Positions 46,080 to 56,261 of a DNA stretch of 64,000 bases are shown one piece after another; position 1 is the first letter of the stretch, and every line of letters begins with the position of its first letter. Origin of the DNA: Plasmodiophora brassicae (Eukaryota > Endomyxa: Phytomyxea > Phytomyxea > Plasmodiophorida); NCBI GenBank assembly GCA_036867785.1, contig CP145422.1, forward strand, positions 558,001-622,000, given 5' to 3'. Both the position numbers and the translations under genes were made by a program. The notes under the pieces were generated by a model, which had not been told where the DNA came from, did no database searches, and saw nothing but the letters and a program-made list of their open reading frames with translations.

Positions 46080-46826
46080 CGCGTCGCTGGGACCCGGGCG
46101 CCGCGCAACAACTACGAACGCATCGACGCCGACGCCGGGCTGGACGGACACGTCGAACTGCGACGATTGCTCGACTTCCAGGCCGTGCCCGCGGACGAGG
46201 TCGGCGACGGACTCTGGCGTCAGGACGGGAAAGTCCTCCGACCCTGGGCCGTGATGGTGACCATGCGAATGTTCTTGGCTCTGATGATGGGAATGTCCAT
46301 GGCTGTGTCCGGCATCACCCGGGTTACGCTGCTTCGCCTTGAGGGCGGCGATCGTCGCACGCGTACGCTCACTGCGAACGAGTTCGAAGACGGCAATGCG
46401 ACCATCTTGGCGAAGCGTTCGACAGAGATGGCCGACAATTGTCGGGATGTGCTCTTCCTTGGCGTGGTGCAAGACGAATGATGACAGGACCACATCGAAA
46501 TCGCCGTTGACGTCGGACGCGTCTTCCTTAATCTGGTTGAGCGTTATGCGGGCGGCAAGGTCGCCATGGTCCTTGAGCTTGGCACGCAATTTATCCAGCA
46601 TGGCACGGGACACATCAACGCCAACAACTTGGGCGTCGTCGCGACGAGCCAATTCAATAGCATTCGTCCCGGTGCCACATCCGAAATCCAGGACAGCCAG
46701 ACCCGGGCGCCACCATGCTAGCGAGCGCAGCAATGACAGAACGCAATTCGAGGTGGCCTTGGCCAACGGGTTTTCGTCGTACCCGGCGGCCATGCTATCG
46801 CCCCATGATCCCGCCGACGAGGACAT
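46065..46826 (-). CDS. Class I SAM-dependent methyltransferase with His-rich loop
   Basis: Intronless 253-aa enzyme. SAM-binding motif I is AVLDFGCGTGTNAIELARR, motif II AQVVGVDVSRAML, and motif III-IV FDVVLSSFVLHHAKEEH, followed by GRIAVFELVRSE. An unusual His/Gly/Ser loop (HSHGHSHHQSQEHSHGHHHG) sits between the Rossmann core and the C-terminus (near residues 170-195). It is longer than in ordinary ubiE/type-11 relatives and may bind metal. Substrate unknown. The stop codon (46065-46067) lies inside the tRNA-Glu gene on the same strand. Confidence 0.85.
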   Translation of the reverse strand: MSSSAGSWGDSMAAGYDENPLAKATSNCVLSLLRSLAWWRPGLAVLDFGCGTGTNAIELARRDDAQVVGVDVSRAMLDKLRAKLKDHGDLAARITLNQIKEDASDVNGDFDVVLSSFVLHHAKEEHIPTIVGHLCRTLRQDGRIAVFELVRSERTRATIAALKAKQRNPGDAGHSHGHSHHQSQEHSHGHHHGPGSEDFPVLTPESVADLVRGHGLEVEQSSQFDVSVQPGVGVDAFVVVARRPGPSDAFGIA

Positions 46827-46986
46827 CGGTAGCGGTGACGGACGGGAAAAGATTTATGATGCGGTGTGCGTCGGGCGCTCCGTCATTGGCGGGCTCGGAA
46901 TGACACTGACACAGCCGTCTAGCGTAACGCTATGTAGGTAGCCGTCTTCCTCGGTCGAATCCGTCCCCCCTTTTTCCGATCCGCCC

Positions 46987-47220
46987 ATGGGCACCACAGA
47001 GTATTCCCGTTGGCCGTTGGAGTTCAAAATCTTCGTCCGGGACTTCCGAGGCAACCAGGCGGCTCCCATGGTCGTGCCAGCCTGGAAGGTACGTGTTCAT
47101 AACTACCATGACCTGGTGACACTGCAGGGCTGGGGAAACATTAGCGGATGGACCAAAGGGGACGCTGTGCTCGACGAGGAAGGCAATGTTACCTACCTGG
47201 TCGGAGACGCCCGTTGGTAA
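46987..47220 (+). CDS. Small hypothetical protein
   Basis: A 77-aa frame from MGTTEYSRWPLEFKIFVRDF, with WKVRVHNYHDLVTLQGWGNI and GDAVLDEEGNVTYLVG. It is beta-rich. It may continue through a short intron into the Cys-rich stretch near 47.3-47.5 kb, but no phase-compatible join is certain. It lies divergent from the methyltransferase. Function unknown. Confidence 0.45.
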   Translation: MGTTEYSRWPLEFKIFVRDFRGNQAAPMVVPAWKVRVHNYHDLVTLQGWGNISGWTKGDAVLDEEGNVTYLVGDARW

Positions 47221-47680
47221 CCTGAAGAAATACCTCATCGCCTCAGTATGAGCCTTCATTACCGCAGCTGACTGCACGGCTGTTCCACGTTGGCGTGCAT
47301 GGAGGTCTTCGGGTTCGCCACGACAGCAGCTGTATCCAATTCGACCGACGACCGGGGAAGACGGCTACCTGCGTACCGTATCTGTGCTACGCCAGACGGC
47401 TGTGCCAGCCGCTGGGTCTACACTGTATACGTGCATCGCAACATCAACGCAGAAGTAGTAATGTCAAGGGGTCGACATGGGTCGGGCGGGTAAGGGACCT
47501 GCCGAGTCGGGTCTGTCCCGGGTCGAGCCCTGAGGCCAACGGGTCTGACCCGGGTCGACCCGGGTCAGCATGAATGTCAGGCCACTGGCCGGGAAACACG
47601 TCCGGAGGACATGGAAAGTCCACGATGGTACTTTATAGATTATTTGTATTGTAAGAAGGACTGCAATTGGCAGATAGCAG
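47221..47680. other. Intergenic and repeat DNA downstream of the small ORF
   Basis: The first 250 bases hold a Cys- and Arg-containing frame that may be a second exon. The rest is GGGTCGACCCGGGTC-type repeat sequence with no gene. Confidence 0.4.
47470..47570. repeat. GGGTC/GACCC-rich palindromic repeat, left flank of the hAT remnant
   Basis: Repeated and palindromic copies of GGGTC and GACCCGGGTC around 47.47-47.57 kb, of the same kind as the tandem tract at 48.42-48.56 kb. Confidence 0.7.
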
Positions 47681-48375
47681 TCACTGCATGCATGCTGTGT
47701 CGGTCAGGTGCGATCGGCGTTTGTTAATGTAGACCTCCGCCTTCGAGAACGCAACCTCGCTGGGAACCGAGGTTGAAGTCACCCCCATGAAGTCACGCGC
47801 CATCATCGCGACCCGGGATTCACTAGGAATTTTCCTTGCGAGATCGTCTGTGGGTGTTATCGAGAACGCAGTGAAACGGTCGTGCCTGTCACGAATGCGC
47901 CTCGGTAACTCTTCCAATGGCTTACGGATCCTCAGAATGCCGCTAGCCATCAAACAGGTGCTGTTCCACCTGGTCTCGACATTCAACGATGGCATAGTCG
48001 CCGGTACTTTGAGGTAGGAACAGAGGGCCTGCAGCACCTCCTGAAGTTTTGTTGAGTCGCAGATCTTCAGTAGTTCTCGAAACGTCCCAATCGCGACGTG
48101 CACGCTCTTACAGGATTTGATGCCTTCCTTAACCGCCAGCTGCAAGACATGCGCCATGCAAGGTAACTAATTAACATATTCAGCCACAGGGAAATCCACA
48201 TAATCGGAGTTGTCGCAATCGTCAGCAGTCTCAGACGGGACAGAGTACTGCTATTGTAAGGACTCGTTGATGCTGTCGACCATTGAACTGTTCGACGACG
48301 CATTGTCAGCAGTTATCGTCCATACGCTGGAGAGTACGCCAGGATCCATATCCACAACTACTTGGAGGAAGTGAT
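47681..48375 (-). pseudogene. Broken hAT-superfamily transposase remnant
   Basis: Transposase fossil on the minus strand. Upstream pieces read VWTITADNASSNSSMVDSIN and, in another frame after stops, CMAHVLQLAVKEGIKSC, which is the RNase-H-like core of hAT enzymes. The C-terminal dimerisation segment is recognisable as SVPSEVAFSKAEVYINKRRS. Between them a large part of the catalytic and insertion domain is missing. At least two in-frame stops and a frame change lie near 48.17-48.25 kb. The N-terminus (BED finger) is absent. Not functional. Confidence 0.75.
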
Positions 48376-48423
48376 GTGCCACTGCCAGCCGCTGCCTCGT
48401 GTGCGGGTACACCACGTCTGTGA

Positions 48424-48565
48424 ACCGGGTCGACCCGGGTCCACCCGGGTCATGGGCGGGCGCGGCGGGTGTGACCCGGGTCGAGTGGGAACACCCAGGG
48501 TCGGGTCGGGTCGGGTCGGGTCGGGTCGGGTCGGGTCGGGTCGGGTCGGGTCGGATCGGGTCGAC
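48424..48565 (+). repeat. GGGTC pentanucleotide tandem array
   Basis: About ten perfect TCGGG/GGGTC units in tandem at 48.50-48.56 kb, preceded by less regular GGGTCGACCCGGGTCCACCC copies. It flanks the hAT remnant. No gene. Confidence 0.9.
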
Positions 48566-48648
48566 CCGCTCCCATCTCTACGGGCAGGAGTTTCATTTGG
48601 TGCTGAAGACGCAAATTAGGATTGTTGTCGCCTCCCGATCCGATTAGG

Positions 48649-48673
48649 CCCCCCCCCCCCCCCCCCCCCCCCC
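48649..48673 (+). repeat. Poly-C run of 25 nt
   Basis: An uninterrupted run of C just upstream of the LRR gene. Confidence 0.9.
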
Positions 48674-48753
48674 TTTCCTTCAAGCCACTGACTGAACACA
48701 GGGACGGCATTTGCATACCAGGGCGCGTCCCGTGAACCAAACGAGTGGTCACA

Positions 48754-51106
48754 ATGGCCGTTTCTAGCCACGCCATCGTGGCCGTGCTGCTAGCCTCCGT
48801 CTGCTCGGCTGGCGCCTGCAGCATTTACCTACAAGCAAGCGACGGCGCGACGCTTCCCCTCCCTAGGAACGACATCCACCGCTCGGCGTTGCTTCGAGAA
48901 ATTGTCGCTGCCCGTAATGGTCCGAAGGGTGGTGTCAACGTTTCTGTTCCTATCAGCGCTGACCTATTGGAACCGGTGCCGATTTGCCATCTGTACAACT
49001 GGTGAATGCCAATCTAACTGTGGTGTACGCCGATCAGCTGGTCGAGTTGCTGGGCAGTGATCATGTGCCAAGCCACTTCCTGCACACGAATATGCTGAAT
49101 GTCCTTCCTGCTCTTGCTGTCCTGGAGATTGACCACCATTTGCTCAACGACATCTATGCCACAGTCAGACGGATGCTCGATGTCCCGGAAGGCCAGTATT
49201 CGTCCTCGCAACTGCAACACCAGCTGGAACTGTACGCCAAATTGTGAGTCTCGTCTGTCTAATCCTGCCTGCCGGACGTACAATGACAATGTCGTGTGGC
49301 GCAGGCTGGGTGCCAATGAACTGCCGCACTGGTTTATCGACGAATATATCTTTCGAGAGGCATTGTCGAATTTCCGGAACAAGTGCCTTCCAGGTCTGAC
49401 TGCAAGCAAGCTGGTATGCTCTTCGAAATCTGTTTGGGGGGCCCTGCACAAACGGTGGTTTTCGGATCTACCACTGGGAGCTGTGACAAAAGTGTACAGC
49501 TCCATCCCATATTGTTCATATGGATACACCTGCGCCGGTTCTAATTGTTGGCCATACGTAGGGACTTGCGCGGCAACAGTCTCGAAGCAGTGTTAGACAG
49601 GACCACTTTCGATGGATTTCAATCTCTTCGCAAACTGTATGTTCTGCTATACGAAGAGGCTGCTGGATTGCGGGTTTCTAAACCATGGAATAGGAAGTTG
49701 GCCAGCAATCGGATCTCGACGATTGAGGACGGCGCCTTCTCCAAATTGTCGTCGCTTGACAGCCTGTACTCATCATCGTTCTGCCTGTGTAACCTATGTG
49801 GATCGCATTTGGTCTGAATGATGCACAGGTATCTGGGTGACAATCAAATATCGATTGTCACGAAGCGCATGTTCGAAGGACTATCAGGACTGAGATACCT
49901 GTAAGCGCCCTTTCAGTCTCTCTTCGAACAGGGCACCCCGAGTGACGGGTGTGTAGGGCTCTCGGTCGTAACCAGATTTCGGTGATCCGGAGGGGTGCGT
50001 TTGAAGGGTTGACAAAGCTGACGCATATGTATGCACCACTGTGCCAGTCCGCCAATGTGTGGCAACTGTTTAACCTGTGGACAGGATCCTGACGGCCAAT
50101 CGAATTTCAACGCTGGAGAGGGATGCTTTCTCAGGGCTGTCGTCGCTTGAGTTCTTGTAAGCGCTGTTATGAAAGTGGCTCGATACTGCCTGATTGGCGC
50201 GCAGGTACTTGGACGAGAATCGGATATCGGTGATTGGTGAAAGTGCCTTCGACGATTTGTCGTCACTGCGGCTTCTGTACGTATCGTTTGCCTGCCTGCC
50301 AATAAACAACGGGCGTCTAAAACCAGTGTCTAGGGCGCTGCGCGGTAACCGGATTGCAACGATCACCAAGGGCGCCTTAGATGGGTTGCCGTCGTTGCGG
50401 CATCTGTATGCCTCGTCTGCATGCCTTCCTGCAAATCGCGGTTGTCTAAACCTCAGTCTTACATAGGGACTTCGGTGAAAACCGGATCTCGATCATCCAG
50501 GAGGGCACCTTTGGAGGACTCTCCACGCTGCTGCATCTGTATGCTTTGCTTGCCTTGCCAGGCAAACCCGCCGGCTAATAGTCACCCTTGCGTTAGGTTT
50601 TTATTCAAGAATCGGATTTCAACGGTCGAGAAAGGCCTCTTTGGAGGTTTGTCGTCGCTGCGGATATTGTGCGCTTCGTCTGCCGGTCTGCGCGATCAGG
50701 AGTTGTCTGAAAGCGAATCGTAGGGATTTACATGAGAACAACATCTCAAGCGTCGGGAAGGTTGAAGGATTACAGTCGCTCCGCCATCTGTAAGCGTGAC
50801 CTTGGCCCGTCTGCTATTGGAACACAGTTGTCTTACTGGTGCTTGACAGCAATCTGGCTGGCAATCAGATCTCGACTGTTGAGACGGGTGCGTTTGAGAC
50901 ATTACCGTCTCTGTGGAGCCTGTAAAGCGTCATTGTGCATGCCTTCTTTCTGGCGCTGATTTGTCTGAACAACGCGCAGACGTCTGGACAGCAATCCAGT
51001 CTCAAGCAAGGGCGTCTCTAATGTCTCTGAATGAGTATCGATAGGGCGTAGCCCGATCTCGACGATTGAAGAGGGGACATTCCGGGATTGTGATCGCTGC
51101 CCATGA
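48754..51106 (+). CDS. Signal-peptide, Skp1/BTB-like and leucine-rich-repeat protein, one LRR per exon
   Basis: Secreted or membrane-directed by its start (MAVSSHAIVAVLLASVCSAG). The first domain (SIYLQASDGATLPLPRNDIH, then VPISADLLEP joined through a 62-nt intron to LVELLGSDHVPSHFL) resembles a Skp1/BTB fold. Next comes a region with HWFIDEYIFREALSNFRNKC and CSSKSVWGALHKRWFSDLPL. About ten LRRs follow, of the type NRISTIEDGAFSKLSSLDSL, NQISVIRRGAFEGLTKLTHM and NRIATITKGALDGLPSLRHL. Most LRR exons are exactly 72 nt (24 codons) with phase-2 introns near 50-60 nt. The gene ends near 51106 (TFRDCDRCP). Whether the BTB-like part is truly lumenal is uncertain. Confidence 0.75.
49827..50940 (+). 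repeat. Tandem array of LRR exon-intron units
   Basis: Successive units of a 72-nt exon plus an intron starting GTA(T/C)G and ending in AG. The introns share words such as GCCTCGTCTGC, CTGCC and GTCTAAAACC, so exon and intron were duplicated together. Confidence 0.8.
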
Positions 51107-51273
51107 TGTATGCATGATAGCGCGGGCATCCCAGAGGATGGCAGGTCCCGGCAGAGGTAAATGAAACCCGCAACGACGGAATCTGCCAAACCGCTCCACA
51201 TCAGTCAAATGCAAACAATCAGATCGTGTATTTCCAGTTGGATCCGGATGGGCGGAACTGTACTCGTCGCAGC

Positions 51274-53795
51274 CTATTCGTAGTGGCATCGTAAGGCCCC
51301 AACTGGAAGCGCCTCAGGAGATTTCGTGGCTTGCACGAATTCAGATACTGTCTTTGCAACCTTGGGCGCAGTCAGACCCATCTTGTCGTAAATTATCTGT
51401 TCAGATATAAGCACCGAAGCTGACTGTTGAGGCGGCGACACCATACCTCAGCAGGAGCGGACGCGCCCCACTCTTTAACACCAATTGACTTGTGGGCATA
51501 GTCAGCCCAGCCCTTCGGGCTGGATGCTTCCACGCTAATGACAGGAACGCCGACGGGTAAGACCTCGCGCCGGTACTTGACAGGCTGGCCATTGAATAGG
51601 TCAAGAGAGGGCGCGGAGACCACCCGAATGTGCAACGTCTCCCGAAGAAGAGTTGCGGCAGACACAGCAACATGGACTTCAGACCCGCTGGCAAAGATGA
51701 CGGCATCGAGTGGCTTCTGGCCTATTTACCCCATAAGGGACCTGGAGGGCCGAAAGTTAACAGGCACCTTACCTGGGTCCACGATCACGTAGGCGCCCAG
51801 TGCGACCTTGTCAGCGGCTGTTTTATCGATGATCGCAGGCACGTTTTGACGCGTCAATGCGAGAACGGTGGGGCCGGACGCGTTTTCAATGGCAATGCGA
51901 TAGGCTCCGTTCACCTACAGCCACGGTTCGTGAACCAGTCTAGCAATTCAGTCGTGATACCACTGACCTCGTTCTGGTCCGCAGGGCGGATCAGAGTACA
52001 ATTGGGTGTCGCCCGCAGCAACGCACACACTTCGACCGGCTGATGAGTGGGGCCGTCCTCGCCCAGTCCAATCGAGTCATGTGTCATGATGAGGATTTGA
52101 CGAATGCGCCCAATTGCAGCCAGACGGACAGCCTATGCGGGTATGAATACATGCAACCATATCATGGTCGCCGATCGCACGTACCGGGAAACCGTACGTG
52201 ATGAAATTGAGGAACGTCGACGTGCACGGGATCAATCCGCCATAGAGCGACAGCCCGTTTCCAATGGCAAACATGGCGTGTTCGCGAACACCGTACCTGA
52301 GCAGCGCCAAAGTGAATCACGAGAAGCTGCGACGTCGAAGCAGCATCACCTGAAGTACCGCCCTTCGGGAGTATTCGACTGAAAGTCGTGAGAGCACTGA
52401 AGATCAGTCAACGTAGATGGAGTTAAATCAGCGGAACCGCTCAACAGCTCCGGGAGGTCGGCGGCCAACGCATTGAGAGTCTAGTAGCAAACGCATACAG
52501 TCAGCAACGAACAAGCGCAAGGTGCAACTACCCAACCGCATGGGACATCTTCCTCGTAGCAAGCGATGCCGCTGATGGTTTTGCCGGCAACTTCGCGAAG
52601 ACGTCAGGAGGAAGCTCGCCACGAAGCGTCCGGGTAAGCTGGGCATGCATGGCAGGATGCGCGCTGTCGTACTTCTTCACCAGCGTCTTCCATTCGGCCA
52701 GCGCAGTTCTGTTACGTTCGGCAACGGTGCCCCAGAACGACTTTACATCTCCAGGGACCACGAAATGAGCAGACGGGTCGAAGCCGAACGTCGTCTTCAT
52801 CTGGGCGATGTCATCGGCACCGAGTGGCGATCCATGGACGCCATGCGTCCCCGCCTTCTTCGAACCGAACCCGATTTTCGTCCGCAGGGAGATCAACGAC
52901 GGCCGATCGGTTACAGATCGTGCCTCATGGATCGCACGTTCGATAGCAGCCATGTCGGTGTCCCCGTTGTCAACGGTGATCGTGTGCCAGCCGTACGCCT
53001 CGAACCGTTTCGGGACATCTTCAGAAAACGACAGCGAAGTTTTACCATCAATGGTAATCTGGCTCGTTATCAGAACGCCATAGACGTATAGCGCCAACTT
53101 AGTGATACCTGATTGTCGTCGTAGATGACGATCAACTGCCCCAGCTTGTGGTGCCCGGCCAGCGAGCACGCTTCGCTGCTGACACCCTCCTGAAGGCACC
53201 CGTCTCCACAGAAGACATACGTGTAGTTGGAGAAAAGGGGAAACCCAGGACGGTTGTAGACGGCCGCCTGATGTACCTGAGCCATCGCCATGCCAACCGC
53301 AGTGCTGATCCCTTGTCCAAGCGGCCCGGTGGTCGCTTCCACACCCACAGTGTGCCGATATTCCGGATGGCCGGGCGTCTTGCTATCCCACTGACGGAAC
53401 GCTTTCAGGTCTTCCACCGACAATGGATACCCATTCAAATGCAGCATGGAATACAGCAATGCGCATCCTGTGTACGGATAATCAGACATTCTGGTCCCTC
53501 TGGCGCATGATCGTTGACGATACCATGGCCATTCGAAAGCACGAATCGGTCGCGATTGGGCCACGTCGGATCCGCATGCGACACCCGCAGGAATTTCGAA
53601 TACAACACATGGGCAGCGGGCGCCATCCCCAGCGGCATACCTGAGAGCGACGCGCCGATCAGCAAGCGCGCATCCCCCCAGGCGCAAACCACCACCGCGA
53701 CCTGGATGCCCCGAGTTGGCCGCCTGCACCATATCCGCCGACAGCGCGCGGATCGTCGCCACCGACCGCTCCTCGACGGACGTCGCCACCGCCAT
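51274..53795 (-). CDS. TKT: Transketolase
   Basis: Thiamine-diphosphate enzyme of the pentose phosphate pathway. Several short introns are removed. The start is [20 protein letters not shown]. Motifs in order are [62 protein letters not shown], and the ThDP motif [20 protein letters not shown]. The centre has [20 protein letters not shown] and [15 protein letters not shown]. The pyrimidine half has [37 protein letters not shown] and [10 protein letters not shown]. The C-terminal domain ends [14 protein letters not shown] then LRCHYE. Each half looks complete. Two introns were checked in phase (GHP|GMPLG and SNGHG|CALLYS). It is tail-to-tail with the LRR gene. Confidence 0.93.
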
Positions 53796-54158
53796 CCCCC
53801 CGAACAGCAACAAACGTCACGAGGCAGTGCCCGATCGAGATGGCCTTGATTGATAGTGCGCCCGTCGAGCTGCACCTCCACGGACGGAGAACGTCGCCGT
53901 TTTGCCCGAAGGCGCTGAACTCGATTGATCTCGAACCGCCGCCGGCCGACTCGGCGTTCTGGATTGTGGATTGCCCGGCAGACCTCGGCAGAATTCGTAC
54001 TGTAGGCGAAGCTCTGTCGAGAAGAACATGAGCTGTACTCGGGTGATGGGTGCGCGGGTGCTGCTGCGGGCGGAGAGGGCGCCTCGTCTCACCTGGGTGG
54101 TGCAGCGGCAGGCAGCAGCACGTCATAGTGGTCGTTGTCGGGCCGTTGCGTCGCGTCG
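53796..54158. other. Intergenic region between divergent genes
   Basis: No supported gene. Likely holds the promoters of transketolase (minus) and the coiled-coil gene (plus). Confidence 0.4.
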
Positions 54159-56158
54159 ATGATGGCGCGCGCCGAAGGTGGGGACAAATGCTTGGGGGGA
54201 CGATGCCGGCATCGTTTATAACGCGACGGGGCAGGGTACTATGAGGAATACCAAAGGCAGCGGTTGCTGCAGCAGATTCAGAGCCGGGCGGCCACCAGCG
54301 AACGCGGCACCGGTGCACATCTGCTGACGGATCGTGCCGCCTACATTAGCTATCTGGAGATTCAGCTCGATCGCGTCAGCGCGTCGTGCATGGCGGTTCA
54401 GGCGTTTAGCGATCGCATCCAGCAGATCCAGGAGCAGACGTCGCTGCTGGAATCACGACTCCAATCGGTCTTGTGATGACTGCGACTCGCAGGACACGTT
54501 GCTGACGTATGCGTTGGGCGTTGTTCAGGTGACACAGGAATTGCACCTGGCCAATGCGGAAAGGGACAGGGCCCTGGAAAAGCTCGGCCAGGGCGACAAT
54601 ACGATCAACGAGCGGATTCGCAGCATCGAGAATCGGTGCCAGGCGATGGAGTCGCAACTGAAATCGGTCACCGTCGACGTTCCCGACATTGAGACGCAGG
54701 TGCGTTCTCGGCACAGGCACGACTAGCGTCCACGTCCTTACGTTCAAACGACAGGTGCACAAGATTGTCAAATCTAGACTCATGACGATAGAAGCGGCAA
54801 ACTCTACGTTGGCAGCCACGCTGAATGCCACGATCGAGAAGCGTGTCGAGGCATTATCACATTCACAAGTGTTCGTCATGAGTCTAGACTCGACATTCTA
54901 TGCTGGCTGACGACGACCTGTAGGATGACGGAGAGGAAGTTGAATCATGCGATGGCGAAGAACAAGGATACGATGGAGACGTCGTGGAAGGCGGCCGAGC
55001 ATCGCCTGACATCGGCATGGCAGCGCAGCCTTGCCGATGTCACGGATCGCTTCGCCACAATCAAATCGGAAGTCCTCCGGGACGTTCGCCAGCAGCTCGA
55101 CATTGATGATCTCAACAATCGTCGCGATGCCGTTTCCATGCAGCTGGGCGTACTGCAGGAACAGGTACAGATCAAGCTGTTTCAGCTGAGACGGCGTCGC
55201 CCAATGTAATGCATTGCAGGTCGCGGCACTTCGTCCAGGATTAACCCAGCACCTGGCATCGCTGTCGGAAAGAGTATCCAACATGGAACGTGACGACGAG
55301 CGGCAAGGTCAGGTTCTGGATGAGGTCAGGGAGCGTGCCCGATCAGCGGAACTGGCCTGCTCGAGGTTGGCGAGGGACGCACTCAAAAAGGCATGTGACC
55401 CATTGGCAGTGCCATCTGTGAACGCCCGCATGAATGGGTCGTTCGTGTAGATCGAGACGAACCGGTCGGAGATCATGAAGGCGATGGAGGACCTGAAGAG
55501 GCCATCGACGTTCGAGGCTGAGATACGTCGCGAGTTCCAGCGCCGGGAGCAGGCGCTATCGACGTTGATGCAGAACACGGAAAAGCAGGTGGCGCGGTTG
55601 ACGAGAGCGATCGAGCAGGTTCAAGAGCGTCACGAGGAAGGTCCCGAGCCAGATGTGCCTCGTAATGAATCTTCTATCCCTACATCGTCAGTCTGCTTTA
55701 CCGTGCCAGGCATGTCATTGACTTGCGACAGAGATACGGTTGACACTTCTGACGACGAAGACGTGGCACCGGAAGAGGATTCGCCGCCGCAACCGCCCTG
55801 GTTTGGCATGCTGGATGATATTCGAAGACGGCCGCGACATCCAACACCCTCCCCGATTCGAGGTTCGTCGAACACTAGAACTGGCCGCCAGTACGCTCAT
55901 TCTGCAGGACCAGGTCCCGCCTTCGACTGCAGAAAGGATGTCGACGATATCTTGAGGACAATCGACGTGATAGATAAAGCGGAACGAGGCGCCAAGAGAT
56001 CAGCCACAGGTTACCTGGCCGCCGACTGTAGAAGCGCAAACACTGACATGCACTTCAGGGAAGCGTGTCAAAGCGCCAGCAAAGAAGCCCAAACCGAAAT
56101 CGGGCGCCGACGGCAGAAAGCGGACGGCGAGGACATCACCGAGAGTGCCTGCTCCTAA
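54159..56158 (+). CDS. Coiled-coil protein, at least five exons
   Basis: The protein begins MMARAEG, then a 57-nt intron, then YYEEYQRQRLLQQIQSRAAT, all in phase. Further exons are joined by short introns near 54.48, 54.70, 54.90, 55.20 and 55.45 kb. Nearly all of it is heptad helix (LHLANAERDRALEKLGQGDN, LSERVSNMERDDERQGQVLD, EIRREFQRREQALSTLMQNT). The C-terminal 170 residues are Pro/Ser/acidic (DTSDDEDVAPEEDSPPQPPW), then a last helix. No family assigned; a centrosomal or cytoskeletal role is guessed from structure only. Confidence 0.65.
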
Positions 56159-56261
56159 ACAGTAACCAATATCTGATGCTAACCAGCCTGCCCTGTGCGT
56201 TCGTGCAATTTAGATTCGGTACCTGGACGCGATCGGCACCAGGATCGTGGAATCCAGACCT

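Noticed and set aside
48424-48619. Repetitive GSGRVGSGRVG ORF
   Set aside because: It is a translation of the GGGTC tandem array, not a gene.
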